Positions 51,862 through 61,617 are shown, counted from the stretch's first letter. The stretch: 64,000 nucleotides of DNA from Acidobacteriaceae bacterium (GCA_025462885.1 JAOAPN010000013.1:124001-188000); one strand, 5' to 3'. Program-made: numbers and translations. Notes: generated by a model from the letters alone, not told the origin.

Positions 51862-54800
51862 CTACATCTCCCAGTGACATCCCGATACGGTCCTCGGATT
51901 TGGAACATCGCGCAGTGTTAGCGATCCGTTGGACGGCACGGTCACCGCCGTTGCCAGCGGAAGCCCGTTGATCAACTGGTTTCCGTTCAACGCCACGACG
52001 CCCACCGGGTATGCGGACTGCAGATTGGTGACGCGATACACCGCGCCGCTCTGCCCGGTGCAATCCGGTAGCGTCAAGGTTCCCGCCGCGGTGACGCCGG
52101 AGACGCTCACCACGTCATCGCCCGCCGCCATGGAGTACGGCAGCGACGTCACCCGGTGCGGATTCATATCGTTGTATCCGAAGGTGTAGTTCAGCGCGTT
52201 GCTGGCCGCGTTGGCCAGCAGCATCTGCCCCGCCGCCGTCGGGTGGGTCTGGTCTGCCTGGAAGTAGGTGGTGTTGGCGTTTGCCCCGTCCGCTCCCAGC
52301 AGTGGGTTCGCGCCGAAGTCGATCACGCCATCGGCCCCGTTGTTCTTCGCGTTCGAGAGGATCAGGATGTCCAGTGCGTTCTTGAAGGAGTCGAAGCTCG
52401 CCCCGCCCGCGCCGATTCCCGCCCGTGAGACCAGCGTTCCGACGAACACTCTGCAGCCTGCCTGCTTCATCGTCTGCACCGTTCCGGCGATCTCGCCGAA
52501 GACGCTCTGCGGTGTCGCGGTGGCGAAATTGGCAAAGTCGTTGTCCCCGCCCGAGATTACATAGACGGAAGGCCCCCCGCTGGTCCTGCACATCAACGCG
52601 GCCCGATTGGACTCCGACCCATCGATCGCCTCCACCAGGATCCCGGAGATGCCAAGGTTCACGATGTTGTAGGCCGGTTGATTGGTGAGGGTCATGTTCT
52701 GCAACCACGACTGCGAGGGTGACAACCCCAGCGCGGCGGTGATCGACGTGCCCGCCGCAAGCAACTGCGGAGCGGCCAGGTTGACCGGCACCGGCTGCAC
52801 CGGCACACCTCGCGAAGCTACCTCTGTCTGGATCGTCCGGCTTGCCGCGAGGATGGCCGCTGCTGGCAACTGCGTCGGGTAGCTCACCAGCCGATAGAAC
52901 GTGCCCATGAATCCCGAGCCCGTAAACGGCCCCGTATTGCTCGATCCCAGCATGTAGTTCCCCGCGCTCTGAAATCCGAACGAAGCCCCCTGCGCCGTGT
53001 AGCTGATCTCATTGCCATCGAGGTACACGTGGTCCACGTTGCCTCCGCCCGTTCCCAGCACGAAGCCGAGCACATGGAATCCGCTCATCAGGTTGGGCGA
53101 CTGCGTGAGGTGCTGCCCGTTGGCAAAGACATCCGGAGCGTACGCGTAGGTGCTGGGCGCGCCGTTCTTCGAATACATCAGGTTCACGCCGCTGCTTCCC
53201 AGGCTGCTGGAGATCAGCACCGGGTACAGATTGGCCGCGCCCGTCGAAGTGGTGAGCGGGTTAATGTAGATCGCCGCAAGAAACGTCTTCGCTCCGTTCA
53301 ACGCCGCCGGTAACTGCACGTTCTGCTGGTCGGTAAACACCATGCCGGTCTGCGTCCAGGTTGGACTCAACGTTCCAGAGCCAAGCGTCGCATGGTTGGC
53401 GTTGCCACTGTTGTCGCTCAACACGGTGCCCGAACCCTGCAGGAAGTTGTAGTCCGCCAAAGCGCCCGCGGGAAGTTGTGCTGTGGTGGATCCGCCGCTG
53501 ACGGCGTTCAAAGCAGCGGGAGGATTGACCCACACTCCGTCCTCACGCAGATAGCGGCTGGCACCTGCGGTCGCTCCGGGGTCCGGTACCGCGCCCGGGC
53601 TATGTCCACTGCCGGAGGCGCCGAACAGCGGGAGTTGCGATGCCCCGAACGTACCGTTGATAGTGGTGGCATTCACCGTGGTCGCGTTGATGGTCCCGGC
53701 GGTGAATGCCTGCGGCGTAAAGCTGTATCCCGCGCCGCGCATCTGAAGGGTGAGTGCGCTGGTCTGGGGCTTGTATTGCACCGTATCCACACCGGCGTTC
53801 GAATCCAGTTCGAAGAGGTTGTAGCCGGAGTTCCATTTGCCGCATCCGTGGGAGTTGCAGTGGACCGAGAAGACGCTCTGCTCGCCCGCCTGCATGTCGA
53901 AGGTGCGGTTCCAGATCCCCGTTGATTCGTAAGCTACGTCCGGCACGGTGTGGGTTCCGCCGCCGCCCAGGTAGCTCGAGGCGGGCACAGCGTTGGCGAT
54001 GCTCCAGCCGCGCATGCCGGGTCCGACGTTGCGCTGGTACTGCATGCCGGCCCGTGCAAAGACGGTTGGCCGCGGCGTCGTCTGGCCGACGAACTCCGTA
54101 TCGCCCTGCACGCTCTCCTGGTAGTAGTGCGGCTGCTCCACGGGATCGTTCGCGGCCCACTGGACAGAGTTTGGTGCCAGGGTCATCTGACCGTCGACCT
54201 TCTTTGTCGTTGCGTTGTAGACGCTCAGAACTTCCGCCATGGGATACAGCGCGTAGCCGCCGGTGAGGATTCCAACGGTGCCTCCGGAGCTGGTGCTGTC
54301 CGGCCCGGTCGCCGCGTAGGTCAAGGAGTTTGGCCCCGTGGTGATCACGACAAACTGACCGTTATAGCTGGCGTCCGAGACCCCCGCGACCGTCAGCGCG
54401 AGGGCGCTCACATCCGCCGGCAGATTGCCCGCCGTCGTCACTGTCACCACGTTCCCGCTGCGTGCGATCGAACTGATCGCCAGGTTCATGTTGAGGTACG
54501 CACTCGTCTTGCCACTGACGCCGACGACTGCCGTTACACCACCCGCGTAGTAGAGGCCCGTCGCGGAGTAAGAGCCGATGACGGGAAAGACCTGGCGAAT
54601 CCCATCGGCCGTGTCTACCGTCTGCTCCAGACCGTAGCCGCACAGCCCGCCGATGGCAATCGTAGCGTGCGTCGCATGCACCTTGTTCAAGGTCATCTGG
54701 AGGTGGGTGGCATCGATCACCGTGTAGGGAGCCATCTCATAGTTGTGGGGCTCGTATCCGCTCGGCCGGTCCGCCAGGCAGGCCAATCCACTGTGGTTGG

Positions 54801-55479
54801 TGATTGCTCCGGTGTTGGTTACAAAACCTGAGGGAACTCCGCTGGTATCGATAGCGACCGACGCAGTTCCGGGGGCAATATTGTTTGGCCGCGACCCGAT
54901 CAGACTTGCCGTCAAAAGAAAGACGCTCACCGGAAACGAAGTGCCACTGAAGGTCGCGGTAGGACCTGGGATGGCGGTGCCACCGCCAAGGATCGCTCCG
55001 GTGGACAGGAGACGTACCGGGTTGGTATCGATGAGATAGCGTCCATTGCCCTGCGTTCCAGCCGCCGAGGTCGGCGTCAGCGTCACCAGGGTGGAACCGG
55101 CGGTGCAGCCCGTGCTGCAGGTTCCGTGAAAGACCTCCGTATCTTCCTGGACCTGCAGGTCGAAGGGGTGCGTTCCCTCGTCCGCCTCGTCGCGGAATCC
55201 GCCCGAGGCCTTGAGGAACTGCGATCCGATAAGGCAGTCTCCGACGCCGTAACAGTTGATGGCGTTGGGCGTCAGGACGTGCTGCCCCGCAGTGTTATAC
55301 GTGCCTGTCACCGAGAGGGCGCTGTATCCGGTCTTGAAGTAAGGTACCTTTTCCAACTGCCCGGGAAAGAGGTTGGAGCCGCCGTCCAATCCTTCATGCG
55401 TTAGAACCAGCCCGAACGATCCGATGATCTCCGAGCCTGTCCGTTGCGAGGTAGCCGCCGTACTTTGGGTCGAGACCAC
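51862..55479 (-). CDS. Large tail-fibre-like protein with LamG-type and SGNH-hydrolase domains
   Basis: 1205 residues from GTG 55479, the first standard start codon. The same frame continues open and protein-like to 55920 (for example FASQYLTGNGDNGIANAV), so the real N-terminus is missing or starts unusually. The N-terminal 650 residues are beta-rich and Gly/Ser/Thr-rich, with a collagen-free, tail-fibre-like composition. Residues about 670-870 look like a concanavalin/LamG domain (YNFLQGSGTVLSDNSGNANHA). An SGNH hydrolase follows: block I GTSIT near 910, block III GGDNDF near 976, block V DQTHPT near 1074. It could be an esterase on a receptor-binding tail protein. No secretion signal was seen. 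Confidence 0.65.
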   Translation of the reverse strand: MVSTQSTAATSQRTGSEIIGSFGLVLTHEGLDGGSNLFPGQLEKVPYFKTGYSALSVTGTYNTAGQHVLTPNAINCYGVGDCLIGSQFLKASGGFRDEADEGTHPFDLQVQEDTEVFHGTCSTGCTAGSTLVTLTPTSAAGTQGNGRYLIDTNPVRLLSTGAILGGGTAIPGPTATFSGTSFPVSVFLLTASLIGSRPNNIAPGTASVAIDTSGVPSGFVTNTGAITNHSGLACLADRPSGYEPHNYEMAPYTVIDATHLQMTLNKVHATHATIAIGGLCGYGLEQTVDTADGIRQVFPVIGSYSATGLYYAGGVTAVVGVSGKTSAYLNMNLAISSIARSGNVVTVTTAGNLPADVSALALTVAGVSDASYNGQFVVITTGPNSLTYAATGPDSTSSGGTVGILTGGYALYPMAEVLSVYNATTKKVDGQMTLAPNSVQWAANDPVEQPHYYQESVQGDTEFVGQTTPRPTVFARAGMQYQRNVGPGMRGWSIANAVPASSYLGGGGTHTVPDVAYESTGIWNRTFDMQAGEQSVFSVHCNSHGCGKWNSGYNLFELDSNAGVDTVQYKPQTSALTLQMRGAGYSFTPQAFTAGTINATTVNATTINGTFGASQLPLFGASGSGHSPGAVPDPGATAGASRYLREDGVWVNPPAALNAVSGGSTTAQLPAGALADYNFLQGSGTVLSDNSGNANHATLGSGTLSPTWTQTGMVFTDQQNVQLPAALNGAKTFLAAIYINPLTTSTGAANLYPVLISSSLGSSGVNLMYSKNGAPSTYAYAPDVFANGQHLTQSPNLMSGFHVLGFVLGTGGGNVDHVYLDGNEISYTAQGASFGFQSAGNYMLGSSNTGPFTGSGFMGTFYRLVSYPTQLPAAAILAASRTIQTEVASRGVPVQPVPVNLAAPQLLAAGTSITAALGLSPSQSWLQNMTLTNQPAYNIVNLGISGILVEAIDGSESNRAALMCRTSGGPSVYVISGGDNDFANFATATPQSVFGEIAGTVQTMKQAGCRVFVGTLVSRAGIGAGGASFDSFKNALDILILSNAKNNGADGVIDFGANPLLGADGANANTTYFQADQTHPTAAGQMLLANAASNALNYTFGYNDMNPHRVTSLPYSMAAGDDVVSVSGVTAAGTLTLPDCTGQSGAVYRVTNLQSAYPVGVVALNGNQLINGLPLATAVTVPSNGSLTLRDVPNPRTVSGCHWEM

Positions 55480-55880
55480 ATCGATCCACTGGCCGGCATC
55501 GCCGCCAGGAGTAACGACATTGACCGGGTTCAGGTAGCTATCCAGACGCGCTCCACCGCGTGCGTCCTCGAGGTGCGTTCCTGCTGCTGCGCTGCTGTTC
55601 CAACTCTGGGGCTTGTAGTGTTCGCTCGATCCGTAGGTCGATTCGGCCTTGACCTCGCAGCCATTCGCGCAGCCTGGACTGGCGACGGCGTTTGCGATTC
55701 CATTGTCTCCATTGCCCGTGAGGTACTGGCTCGCAAATAGCGTGCCGTTCAGCTTGTTGACTTGTAACTGCGTGCCTTCGGGCTGCGCGATACTCTGCGT
55801 CGCCAGGGGCAGAGTCGAGACCTTCTGGGCAATCCCTCCGGCGATTGCGGTGATGTTATAAACCCGGAAAGCGAGCCCCC

Positions 55881-56588
55881 ATGAACTTTCAGGACCTCCA
55901 CGAACTGCTCCGTTTGGAACTCACTCGCCGTATCGACCAGGGCACGCTTACGGGCAGCCAGCTTGCCCGGCAGGCGGGGTTCCAGCAGGCGCATGTGTCG
56001 AATTTTCTCAATCGCAAACGCGCTCTTTCGCTGGAGGGGCTGGACCGGGTGCTCGCTTCGCAGGACCTCACTGTCGAGCAGGTGCTTCCGCTGGAGCTTA
56101 CGGCGGTGGCGGCGAAGGTGGCAGGCGATACGGTCGAAGTAGTGCCGATCGTCTCGCCGTCGGTGGCGATGGACGATGCGCGGATTCCGGCGTCGGCGGT
56201 GATTGAGACGCTGCAGGTCTCGGCGACGCGCCTGCGGGATAACCGGTCGCGGCCGTCGAAGAAGAATGCCAAGTGGCAGCGCTTCCTGGGAATTCGGACG
56301 GACGCCCAGCAGGCCGGGGCGATGGAGCCGCTGTTGACTCCCGGGGCGGTGGTGATTTTGGACCGGCACTACAACTCGCTGGCACCGTACCGGGCGCATC
56401 AGCCTACGTTGTATGCGGTTCGAGCGGGTGCTTCCCTGCTGATCCGGTTTGTGGAGTTCGATGAAGGGCGGCTGATTCTTCGGCCTTACTCGATGAATTT
56501 TCCGGTGCAGTTGCTGGCGCTGGGGGCGCATGAATCGCCGACGGATTACATCGTGGGGAGAGTTTGCATGGTGTTTTCGGAGTTTTAG
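55881..56588 (+). CDS. XRE-S24-type regulator with degenerate peptidase dyad
   Basis: A 235-residue CI/LexA-like protein. Residues 5-65 form an XRE helix-turn-helix (TLTGSQLARQAGFQQAHVSNFLN). The C-terminal 130 residues are S24-like. The S24 nucleophile sits in SMEPx(L/I)xPG in active members; here the string is GAMEPLLTPG (residues 146-155), so Ser is Ala147. The expected Lys is Arg189 in LLIRF. Self-cleavage is therefore unlikely. It is divergent from the tail gene, whose open frame overlaps its 5' end. Confidence 0.8.
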   Translation: MNFQDLHELLRLELTRRIDQGTLTGSQLARQAGFQQAHVSNFLNRKRALSLEGLDRVLASQDLTVEQVLPLELTAVAAKVAGDTVEVVPIVSPSVAMDDARIPASAVIETLQVSATRLRDNRSRPSKKNAKWQRFLGIRTDAQQAGAMEPLLTPGAVVILDRHYNSLAPYRAHQPTLYAVRAGASLLIRFVEFDEGRLILRPYSMNFPVQLLALGAHESPTDYIVGRVCMVFSEF

Positions 56589-56664
56589 GTCCTGCGCGGA
56601 CGGCGAACGTTTGTAGATAGACCGGTGTCGAAGCGGTGCGGTGCTTGTTGTCACGGTAAAGGTT

Positions 56665-56724
56665 GGTCCTGCTGCGCGGATGCCCACCCATGCGATAAAG
56701 CCGCATGAATGGGGCACCCGGCAG
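56665..56724 (-). repeat. GGGTGCCCCATTCATG repeat, family 4, copy 2 (inverted)
   Basis: Inverted copy of 50151-50210. The pair brackets terL, the tail gene and the regulator. It lies in the 381-base gap 56589-56969, which otherwise contains only the family 3 repeat. Confidence 0.8.
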
Positions 56725-56809
56725 AGAATCGGGACTTTGAGAAGACGCAGGTTGAATCGAGAATTGTGGCAGTTGAACCTGCTCCGGTTGTTCCGTAGCG
56801 AAGACGGCT

Positions 56810-56885
56810 GACGGGTTCCGGGGTTTTGACTGGTCCGCTACTAATACGAAATGCAAAGGTCCTTCACTTCGTTCAGGATGACGAG
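56810..56885 (+). repeat. Family 3 repeat, long copy
   Basis: Core GGTCC...GATGAC at 56858-56882, extended leftward by a shared segment (GACGGGTTCCGGGG then GGTCCGCT) that also precedes the copy at 60685. Confidence 0.78.
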
Positions 56886-56969
56886 CATATTTTGCTGCGG
56901 GAGAGTCTTGTCACGGCCCTGGTTTCACCTTCTTACCCTTTGTTTGAAGGACGCAGGTAAACTGAAGAA

Positions 56970-58157
56970 ATGCTTTCGAAGCTCTATGCGAAGTGGATGT
57001 ACGCCTGGGAGACGGCCCTTACCACCCGCGACACCAATCGCATCGTCCGCCCATTGGAATGGGGTTTTGACTGGCTGAGCGATTTGCATCTTGATGCGAA
57101 TCAGTTCGCCGGTCTGGATGGGTTGGAGCGGATGACCGCGATCAATCAGGCGATTGTGGCGCGGTCGGATGACTTTTTCGGGTATGAGACGCCTACGGAC
57201 TTCCGGCTGGAGAAGCGACACCCTCAGCTCTTCCCTACCAATGTGCGTCCCGAGACGTTGGCGCAGGATGCGGAGCTGAAGCTGCAGGCTGCGGTGGGAG
57301 ATCTGGAGGAGGCGGAGTTTCTGCGTTTTACTTCGCCGGTCCACAGTCAGTATCCGGAGAACGATATCGTGAACGCGCGGTGGTATCCGGCGTCGGTTGA
57401 GCAGCAAAAGGGCAAGCCGAAGCAGGCGATCATCGTGATGCCGCAGTGGAATGCGGACGCCTTCAGCCATAATGCGCTGTGTACGCTGTTCAATCGCTTT
57501 GGCATCTCGGCGCTGCGGCTTTCGAAGCCTTACCATGACATTCGCCGGCCGGCGGAGCTGGAGCGGTCGGACTATGCGATGAGCTCCAACATCGGGCGGA
57601 CGATCGGGGCGTGCCAGCAGGCGGTGGCGGATATTCGCAGCTCGCTGGACTGGCTGGAGACACAGGGCTACGAGCAGTTCGGCGTGCTGGGAACGAGCCT
57701 GGGGAGTTGCTACGCGTTTATCGCGGCGGCGCAGGATCCGCGGCTCAAGGTCTGTGCCTTCAACCATGCGTCGACGTGGTTCGGCGACGTGGTCTGGACG
57801 GGCCAGAGTACGCGCCACGTTCGCGCCGCTTTTGAGCAGGCCGGACTCACGCGGGACCAGGTACGGGATATCTTTACCGCCATCAGCCCGATGTCGTATA
57901 TGGAGCAGTTTGCCACCAATCCCAAGCGGGTGCTGGTGGTTCATGCGACCTACGACCTGACGTTTCTGCGGGAGTTTTCGCTGGATGTGCTGGCCAATTT
58001 CGAGAGCCATAACATCGATTACGTGTCGAAGGTGCTGCCGTGCGGGCACTACACGACCGGCGAGACCCCCTATAAGTACATCGACGGCTGGTATTTGGGG
58101 TCGTTTATTCATGATGCGTTCAAACGGTTGGCTCATCAAAGTGCTGCCAAGGTCTGA
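56970..58157 (+). CDS. Alpha/beta-hydrolase family protein
   Basis: A 395-residue protein with an alpha/beta-hydrolase core. The nucleophile elbow FGVLGTSLGSCYAF carries the Ser near residue 230, and RVLVVHATYDLTF holds a likely catalytic Asp. LPCGHYTTGE contains the candidate His. The N-terminal 130 residues are helical, with ARWYPASVEQ-type beta start of the hydrolase core afterwards. Substrate is unknown. It ends 15 bases before glyA, so the two are probably co-transcribed. Confidence 0.8.
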   Translation: MLSKLYAKWMYAWETALTTRDTNRIVRPLEWGFDWLSDLHLDANQFAGLDGLERMTAINQAIVARSDDFFGYETPTDFRLEKRHPQLFPTNVRPETLAQDAELKLQAAVGDLEEAEFLRFTSPVHSQYPENDIVNARWYPASVEQQKGKPKQAIIVMPQWNADAFSHNALCTLFNRFGISALRLSKPYHDIRRPAELERSDYAMSSNIGRTIGACQQAVADIRSSLDWLETQGYEQFGVLGTSLGSCYAFIAAAQDPRLKVCAFNHASTWFGDVVWTGQSTRHVRAAFEQAGLTRDQVRDIFTAISPMSYMEQFATNPKRVLVVHATYDLTFLREFSLDVLANFESHNIDYVSKVLPCGHYTTGETPYKYIDGWYLGSFIHDAFKRLAHQSAAKV

Positions 58158-58172
58158 GGCTAAAATAGAGGC

Positions 58173-59432
58173 ATGCCGATAGACCTGAACGCGACGCTCG
58201 CTGCCTCCGACCCTGAAACTGCCGCCCAGATTACCAACGAAATCGCCCGCCAACACGAGGGTCTCGAGATGATTGCATCTGAGAACTTTGTCAGCCGCGC
58301 CGTTCTGGAAGCTGCAGGAACCGTCTTCACTAATAAATATGCCGAAGGCTACCCCGGCAAGCGCTACTACGGTGGCTGCGAGTACGCCGACGTCGTCGAG
58401 AACCTGGCCCGCGACCGCGCCAAACGCCTCTTCGGCGCGGAATACGTCAACGTGCAGCCGCACTCCGGCTCGCAGGCCAATGCGGCCGCTTATATGACGC
58501 TGATCACTCCGGGCGACTGCATTCTTGGGCTGGATCTCGCCCACGGCGGTCACCTGACGCACGGTCATAAGCTCAACTTTTCTGGCAAGCTGTATCGCAT
58601 CGTCGGGTACCAGGTGCGCAAGGATACCGAGGTTGTGGACTACGACGAGCTTGAGGCTACCGCGCTGCGCGAGAAGCCCAAGATGATCATCGGCGGAGGC
58701 AGCGCGTATCCGCGACAGTTCGACTTCGAGCGGATGCGTGCCATCGCCGATAAGGTCGGAGCTTACTTCCTGGTGGACATGGCCCACTTTGCCGGGCTGG
58801 TCGCCGGTGGAGCGCACCCCTCGCCTGTACCGCACGCGCATATCGTTACGACCACCACGCACAAGACGTTGCGCGGACCCCGCAGCGGCATGATTCTGTG
58901 CAAGCAGGAGTTCGCCGCCGGCGTGGATCGCAGCGTGTTTCCCGGTCAGCAGGGTGGTCCGCTGATGCATGTCATCGCAGCCAAGGCAGTGGCGTTCAAG
59001 GAAGCGCTGGAGCCGGAGTTCGCGACCTATGCGGCACAGGTGGTGACCAATGCGAAGGTTCTGGCCGCGGCACTGGCAAATAAGGGCTACCGCATTATCT
59101 CCGGCGGTACCGATACGCATGTGATTCTCATCGATGTCTTTGAGAAGGGTATGCTTGGCTCGGAAGCGGAGAACGCACTGGGCGCTGCCGGCATCACAGT
59201 GAATAAGAATGCGATTCCTTACGATCAGAATCCGCCGATGAAGCCCAGCGGCATCCGCATTGGAACACCGGCCCTGACCACCCGCGGTATGAAGGAACCG
59301 GAGATGGAGCGCATCGCCGGATGGATTACGACGGCTCTGGAGAGCCGGACGGACGAAGGCAAGCTGGCAAAGATTCGCGGCGAAGTCTCCGAACTCGCAG
59401 AACAGTTTCCGCTTTATAGTTTTCTTCGGTAG
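58173..59432 (+). CDS. glyA: Serine hydroxymethyltransferase
   Basis: A 419-residue PLP enzyme converting serine and tetrahydrofolate to glycine and 5,10-methylene-THF. It has [10 protein letters not shown], the [10 protein letters not shown] region, HGGHLTHG, and the PLP lysine in [11 protein letters not shown]. The folate link fits with folC elsewhere in the window, though not in an operon. No glycine riboswitch is seen upstream. Length is normal. Confidence 0.97.
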   Translation: MPIDLNATLAASDPETAAQITNEIARQHEGLEMIASENFVSRAVLEAAGTVFTNKYAEGYPGKRYYGGCEYADVVENLARDRAKRLFGAEYVNVQPHSGSQANAAAYMTLITPGDCILGLDLAHGGHLTHGHKLNFSGKLYRIVGYQVRKDTEVVDYDELEATALREKPKMIIGGGSAYPRQFDFERMRAIADKVGAYFLVDMAHFAGLVAGGAHPSPVPHAHIVTTTTHKTLRGPRSGMILCKQEFAAGVDRSVFPGQQGGPLMHVIAAKAVAFKEALEPEFATYAAQVVTNAKVLAAALANKGYRIISGGTDTHVILIDVFEKGMLGSEAENALGAAGITVNKNAIPYDQNPPMKPSGIRIGTPALTTRGMKEPEMERIAGWITTALESRTDEGKLAKIRGEVSELAEQFPLYSFLR

Positions 59433-59481
59433 AAGTACCAACAATGGGCCAGCCACGACGACACAAGCTTAGGAGAAGCAA

Positions 59482-59970
59482 ATGGTAATGGCTGTGTTGA
59501 CGTGGCTGATAGCGATCCCGCTGCTTGGTTTCGTCACGGGACTGAGGACTTTCACTGCGATGATGGTCCTGTGCTGGTTCGCCTACCGGGGTCATTTGCC
59601 ACTCGATGACACGTGGGCGTCCTGGGCCGGCCATCTCATCACAGCCATCATTTTCACGGTGCTGGCGAACGGCGAATACATCGGCGACAAGCTGCCTCAG
59701 ACTCCGAATCGCACCGCTCCGGGACCGCTGATCGCTCGGCTGGTCTTCGGGGGGCTGGTGGGAGCTATCCTTGCCACCGGACTGGATGGCTCGGTGGTGG
59801 AAGGGATTCTGCTGGGGGTCGGGGGAGCGGTTCTTGGGGCTTTCGGAGGCTACCTGGTGCGGCGGGAACTGGTGTATCGGTTCGCGTGCAAGGACTGGCA
59901 TATTGCGGTCGCCGAGGACATTCTTGCGGTTGGGTGCGCTGTGATCGCTATGGGCGTTGTGACTGGGTAG
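59482..59970 (+). CDS. DUF4126-domain membrane protein
   Basis: A 162-residue integral membrane protein with four or five helices. PLLGFVTGLRTFTAMMVLCW at the N-terminus is typical of the DUF4126 family. AGGAG six bases before the ATG supports the start. It follows glyA by 49 bases and may be in its operon. Function is unknown. Confidence 0.8.
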   Translation: MVMAVLTWLIAIPLLGFVTGLRTFTAMMVLCWFAYRGHLPLDDTWASWAGHLITAIIFTVLANGEYIGDKLPQTPNRTAPGPLIARLVFGGLVGAILATGLDGSVVEGILLGVGGAVLGAFGGYLVRRELVYRFACKDWHIAVAEDILAVGCAVIAMGVVTG

Positions 59971-60002
59971 TTGGGGTTTCTTTAAAGGCTATTGCAAGGG
60001 CC

Positions 60003-60059
60003 AAGTGCGCCCTGACGCCGGGCGGGCGCCACTCCGTGGGGCTCTGGACGCTTCGCGTG
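60003..60059 (+). repeat. REP-like hairpin element, family 1, copy 7
   Basis: Plus-oriented copy between convergent DUF4126 and thioredoxin genes. The central hairpin is altered (CACTCCGTGG). Confidence 0.87.
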
Positions 60060-60073
60060 TAGGGAATCGGCTT

Positions 60074-60520
60074 TTAGGTCTGTTGGGTTGTGGCGGCTGA
60101 CGTCAGCCAGTTTTCCATGACCTGGTGTCCGACCAGTCCGGCTTGTTGCTGGACGAGGTGTCCGCCGGAGAAGACGGCGAAGTTGGGGATGCCGCGTACG
60201 TTGTAGCGGGCGGATAGCTGGGGCTCGCGCTCGGTGTCGACTTTGACGACGATGGCCTTTCCGGCCATGTCGGTGGCGGTCTTTGCGACCTCGGGCGCGG
60301 CGGCGCGGCAGGGACCGCACCAGTCGGCCCAGAAGTCTACGAGGACAGGGACTTTGGCTTGCTGGACGATCTCGTCGAAGAGCTGGGTGTCGACTTGAAG
60401 GGGTTCGCCGAGGGGTGGGAGGGCGTTCTTGCAGGCTCCGCACCTGCCGGTGTCGGCAAGATGGGATGCGGTGACTCGGTTTTTCTGTCCACAGTGATTA
60501 CAGGTTCGAATGATCGGCAT
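60074..60520 (-). CDS. trxC: Thioredoxin 2 type (TrxC) with N-terminal zinc ribbon
   Basis: A 148-residue TrxC. A zinc ribbon with CNHCG and CGACK lies at residues 7-33, then a thioredoxin fold with the redox WCGPC motif in FWADWCGPCRAA and the cis-Pro in VRGIPNF. TrxC reduces disulfides and, in E. coli, responds to peroxide. An OxyR-type site is not obvious. It converges on DUF4126. Confidence 0.94.
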   Translation of the reverse strand: MPIIRTCNHCGQKNRVTASHLADTGRCGACKNALPPLGEPLQVDTQLFDEIVQQAKVPVLVDFWADWCGPCRAAAPEVAKTATDMAGKAIVVKVDTEREPQLSARYNVRGIPNFAVFSGGHLVQQQAGLVGHQVMENWLTSAATTQQT

Positions 60521-60632
60521 GGCAGCCTCTATGCGTTGGATGTTGTTTCAGGCTATGCGATGCATGTGTGCTGAGACGGGAGCATTTGTTGTGGGCGACT
60601 AAAACGGCAAGAGCAAAGACGAAATACGGGGT

Positions 60633-60712
60633 CTTGACGGGTACCGAGGTTTGGGCTGGTCCGCTTCCATTGGTGAAATACAGGGGTCCTTCACTTCGTT
60701 CAGGATGACGGG
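60633..60712 (+). repeat. Family 3 repeat, long copy 2
   Basis: Core GGTCC...GATGAC at 60685-60709, preceded by the segment GACGGGTACCGAGG then GGTCCGCT shared with 56810-56885. Sits in the 258-base trxC-hypothetical gap. Confidence 0.78.
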
Positions 60713-60778
60713 CGTTGTTTGTGATGGCGACTTTGTAATTGCCTGCGCGGGTACCGGATTTGGCAACCGCAAACCGCG

Positions 60779-61597
60779 CTACGCGCGGCGACGGTAGCGG
60801 ATGGCGAACTCGTAGGTGGAGTTGGGCGGGAAGAGTTTGGCTACGAGGCGGAGGCGCTCGGCCAGCGGCTGCGGGGCGAGCAGGGGATACTCGCGTTCGC
60901 GCAGCTCGGAATAGTCGAAGTCGACTGAGAGCGAGAGCTGGTAGATGGCGACGGCATCGGAGAAGGCGGATTCGAGGTACTCGGACTTGGCCTTCTCGTC
61001 GATGCGGGGCTTGGCGTCGATGGAGGCCTTGGGCAGGGCGAGGGCTCGGCTCTCCCAGGCATCCTGGCTGGTCTCGCCGCGGACGTCGGCGACGGCCTGG
61101 GCCCAGACGAGATCGGTGAAGAAAGAGGGAACTCCGACTGCATCGACGAAGGCGTGGCCGATGTTGATGAAGAACTCAAAGGCCAGGGCGAAGCGGTCGC
61201 TAAGCAGGCGGGTGGAGATGAAGACGCCCTCGCGTTCGCCCAGCGCGACATTGCGGTGGCAGATGGCGTTTTCGGCCAGTTCCGGGTTGTAGGCCGCGGC
61301 GATCATGGTCGGCTCGGCTGGTTTGGCCTCGGATTTTATCTCTGCCTTGGTCTCTGTCTCGGCTTTGGACTCGGGATTCAGCGCCGTCATGGCGAGCGGG
61401 ACGAAGAAGTACGCCTTGCGGTTGAGGGCGGCGGCGATGGTGGTTGGAACGGCCTGAACCATGCGGGCCAGGTCGATCGGGGTGATGTTGGTGTCGCCGT
61501 AAGCGGCATAGTGGATGCCGTTGGGGGACTGCTGCAGGAGGGCTTCCTGCGCCACCTGGGTCGCCTGCACAAGTCCGGTTTGAACGCTTTGAGCCAT
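60779..61597 (-). CDS. Hypothetical protein with a central charged tract
   Basis: A 272-residue protein I cannot name. Residues about 80-95 hold an alternating Lys/Glu/Ala tract (ESKAETETKAEIKSEAKPAE), which looks like a linker. The part after it contains LSDRFALAFEFFINIGHAF and DYSELREREYPLLAPQPL, which look conserved. No enzyme motif is visible. The ATG at 61597 is chosen; the open frame to 61717 adds no conserved sequence. It is divergent from the next gene with 20 bases between starts. Confidence 0.65.
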   Translation of the reverse strand: MAQSVQTGLVQATQVAQEALLQQSPNGIHYAAYGDTNITPIDLARMVQAVPTTIAAALNRKAYFFVPLAMTALNPESKAETETKAEIKSEAKPAEPTMIAAAYNPELAENAICHRNVALGEREGVFISTRLLSDRFALAFEFFINIGHAFVDAVGVPSFFTDLVWAQAVADVRGETSQDAWESRALALPKASIDAKPRIDEKAKSEYLESAFSDAVAIYQLSLSVDFDYSELREREYPLLAPQPLAERLRLVAKLFPPNSTYEFAIRYRRRA

Positions 61598-61617
61598 AAA
61601 GCAGTATTCTATCTGGT

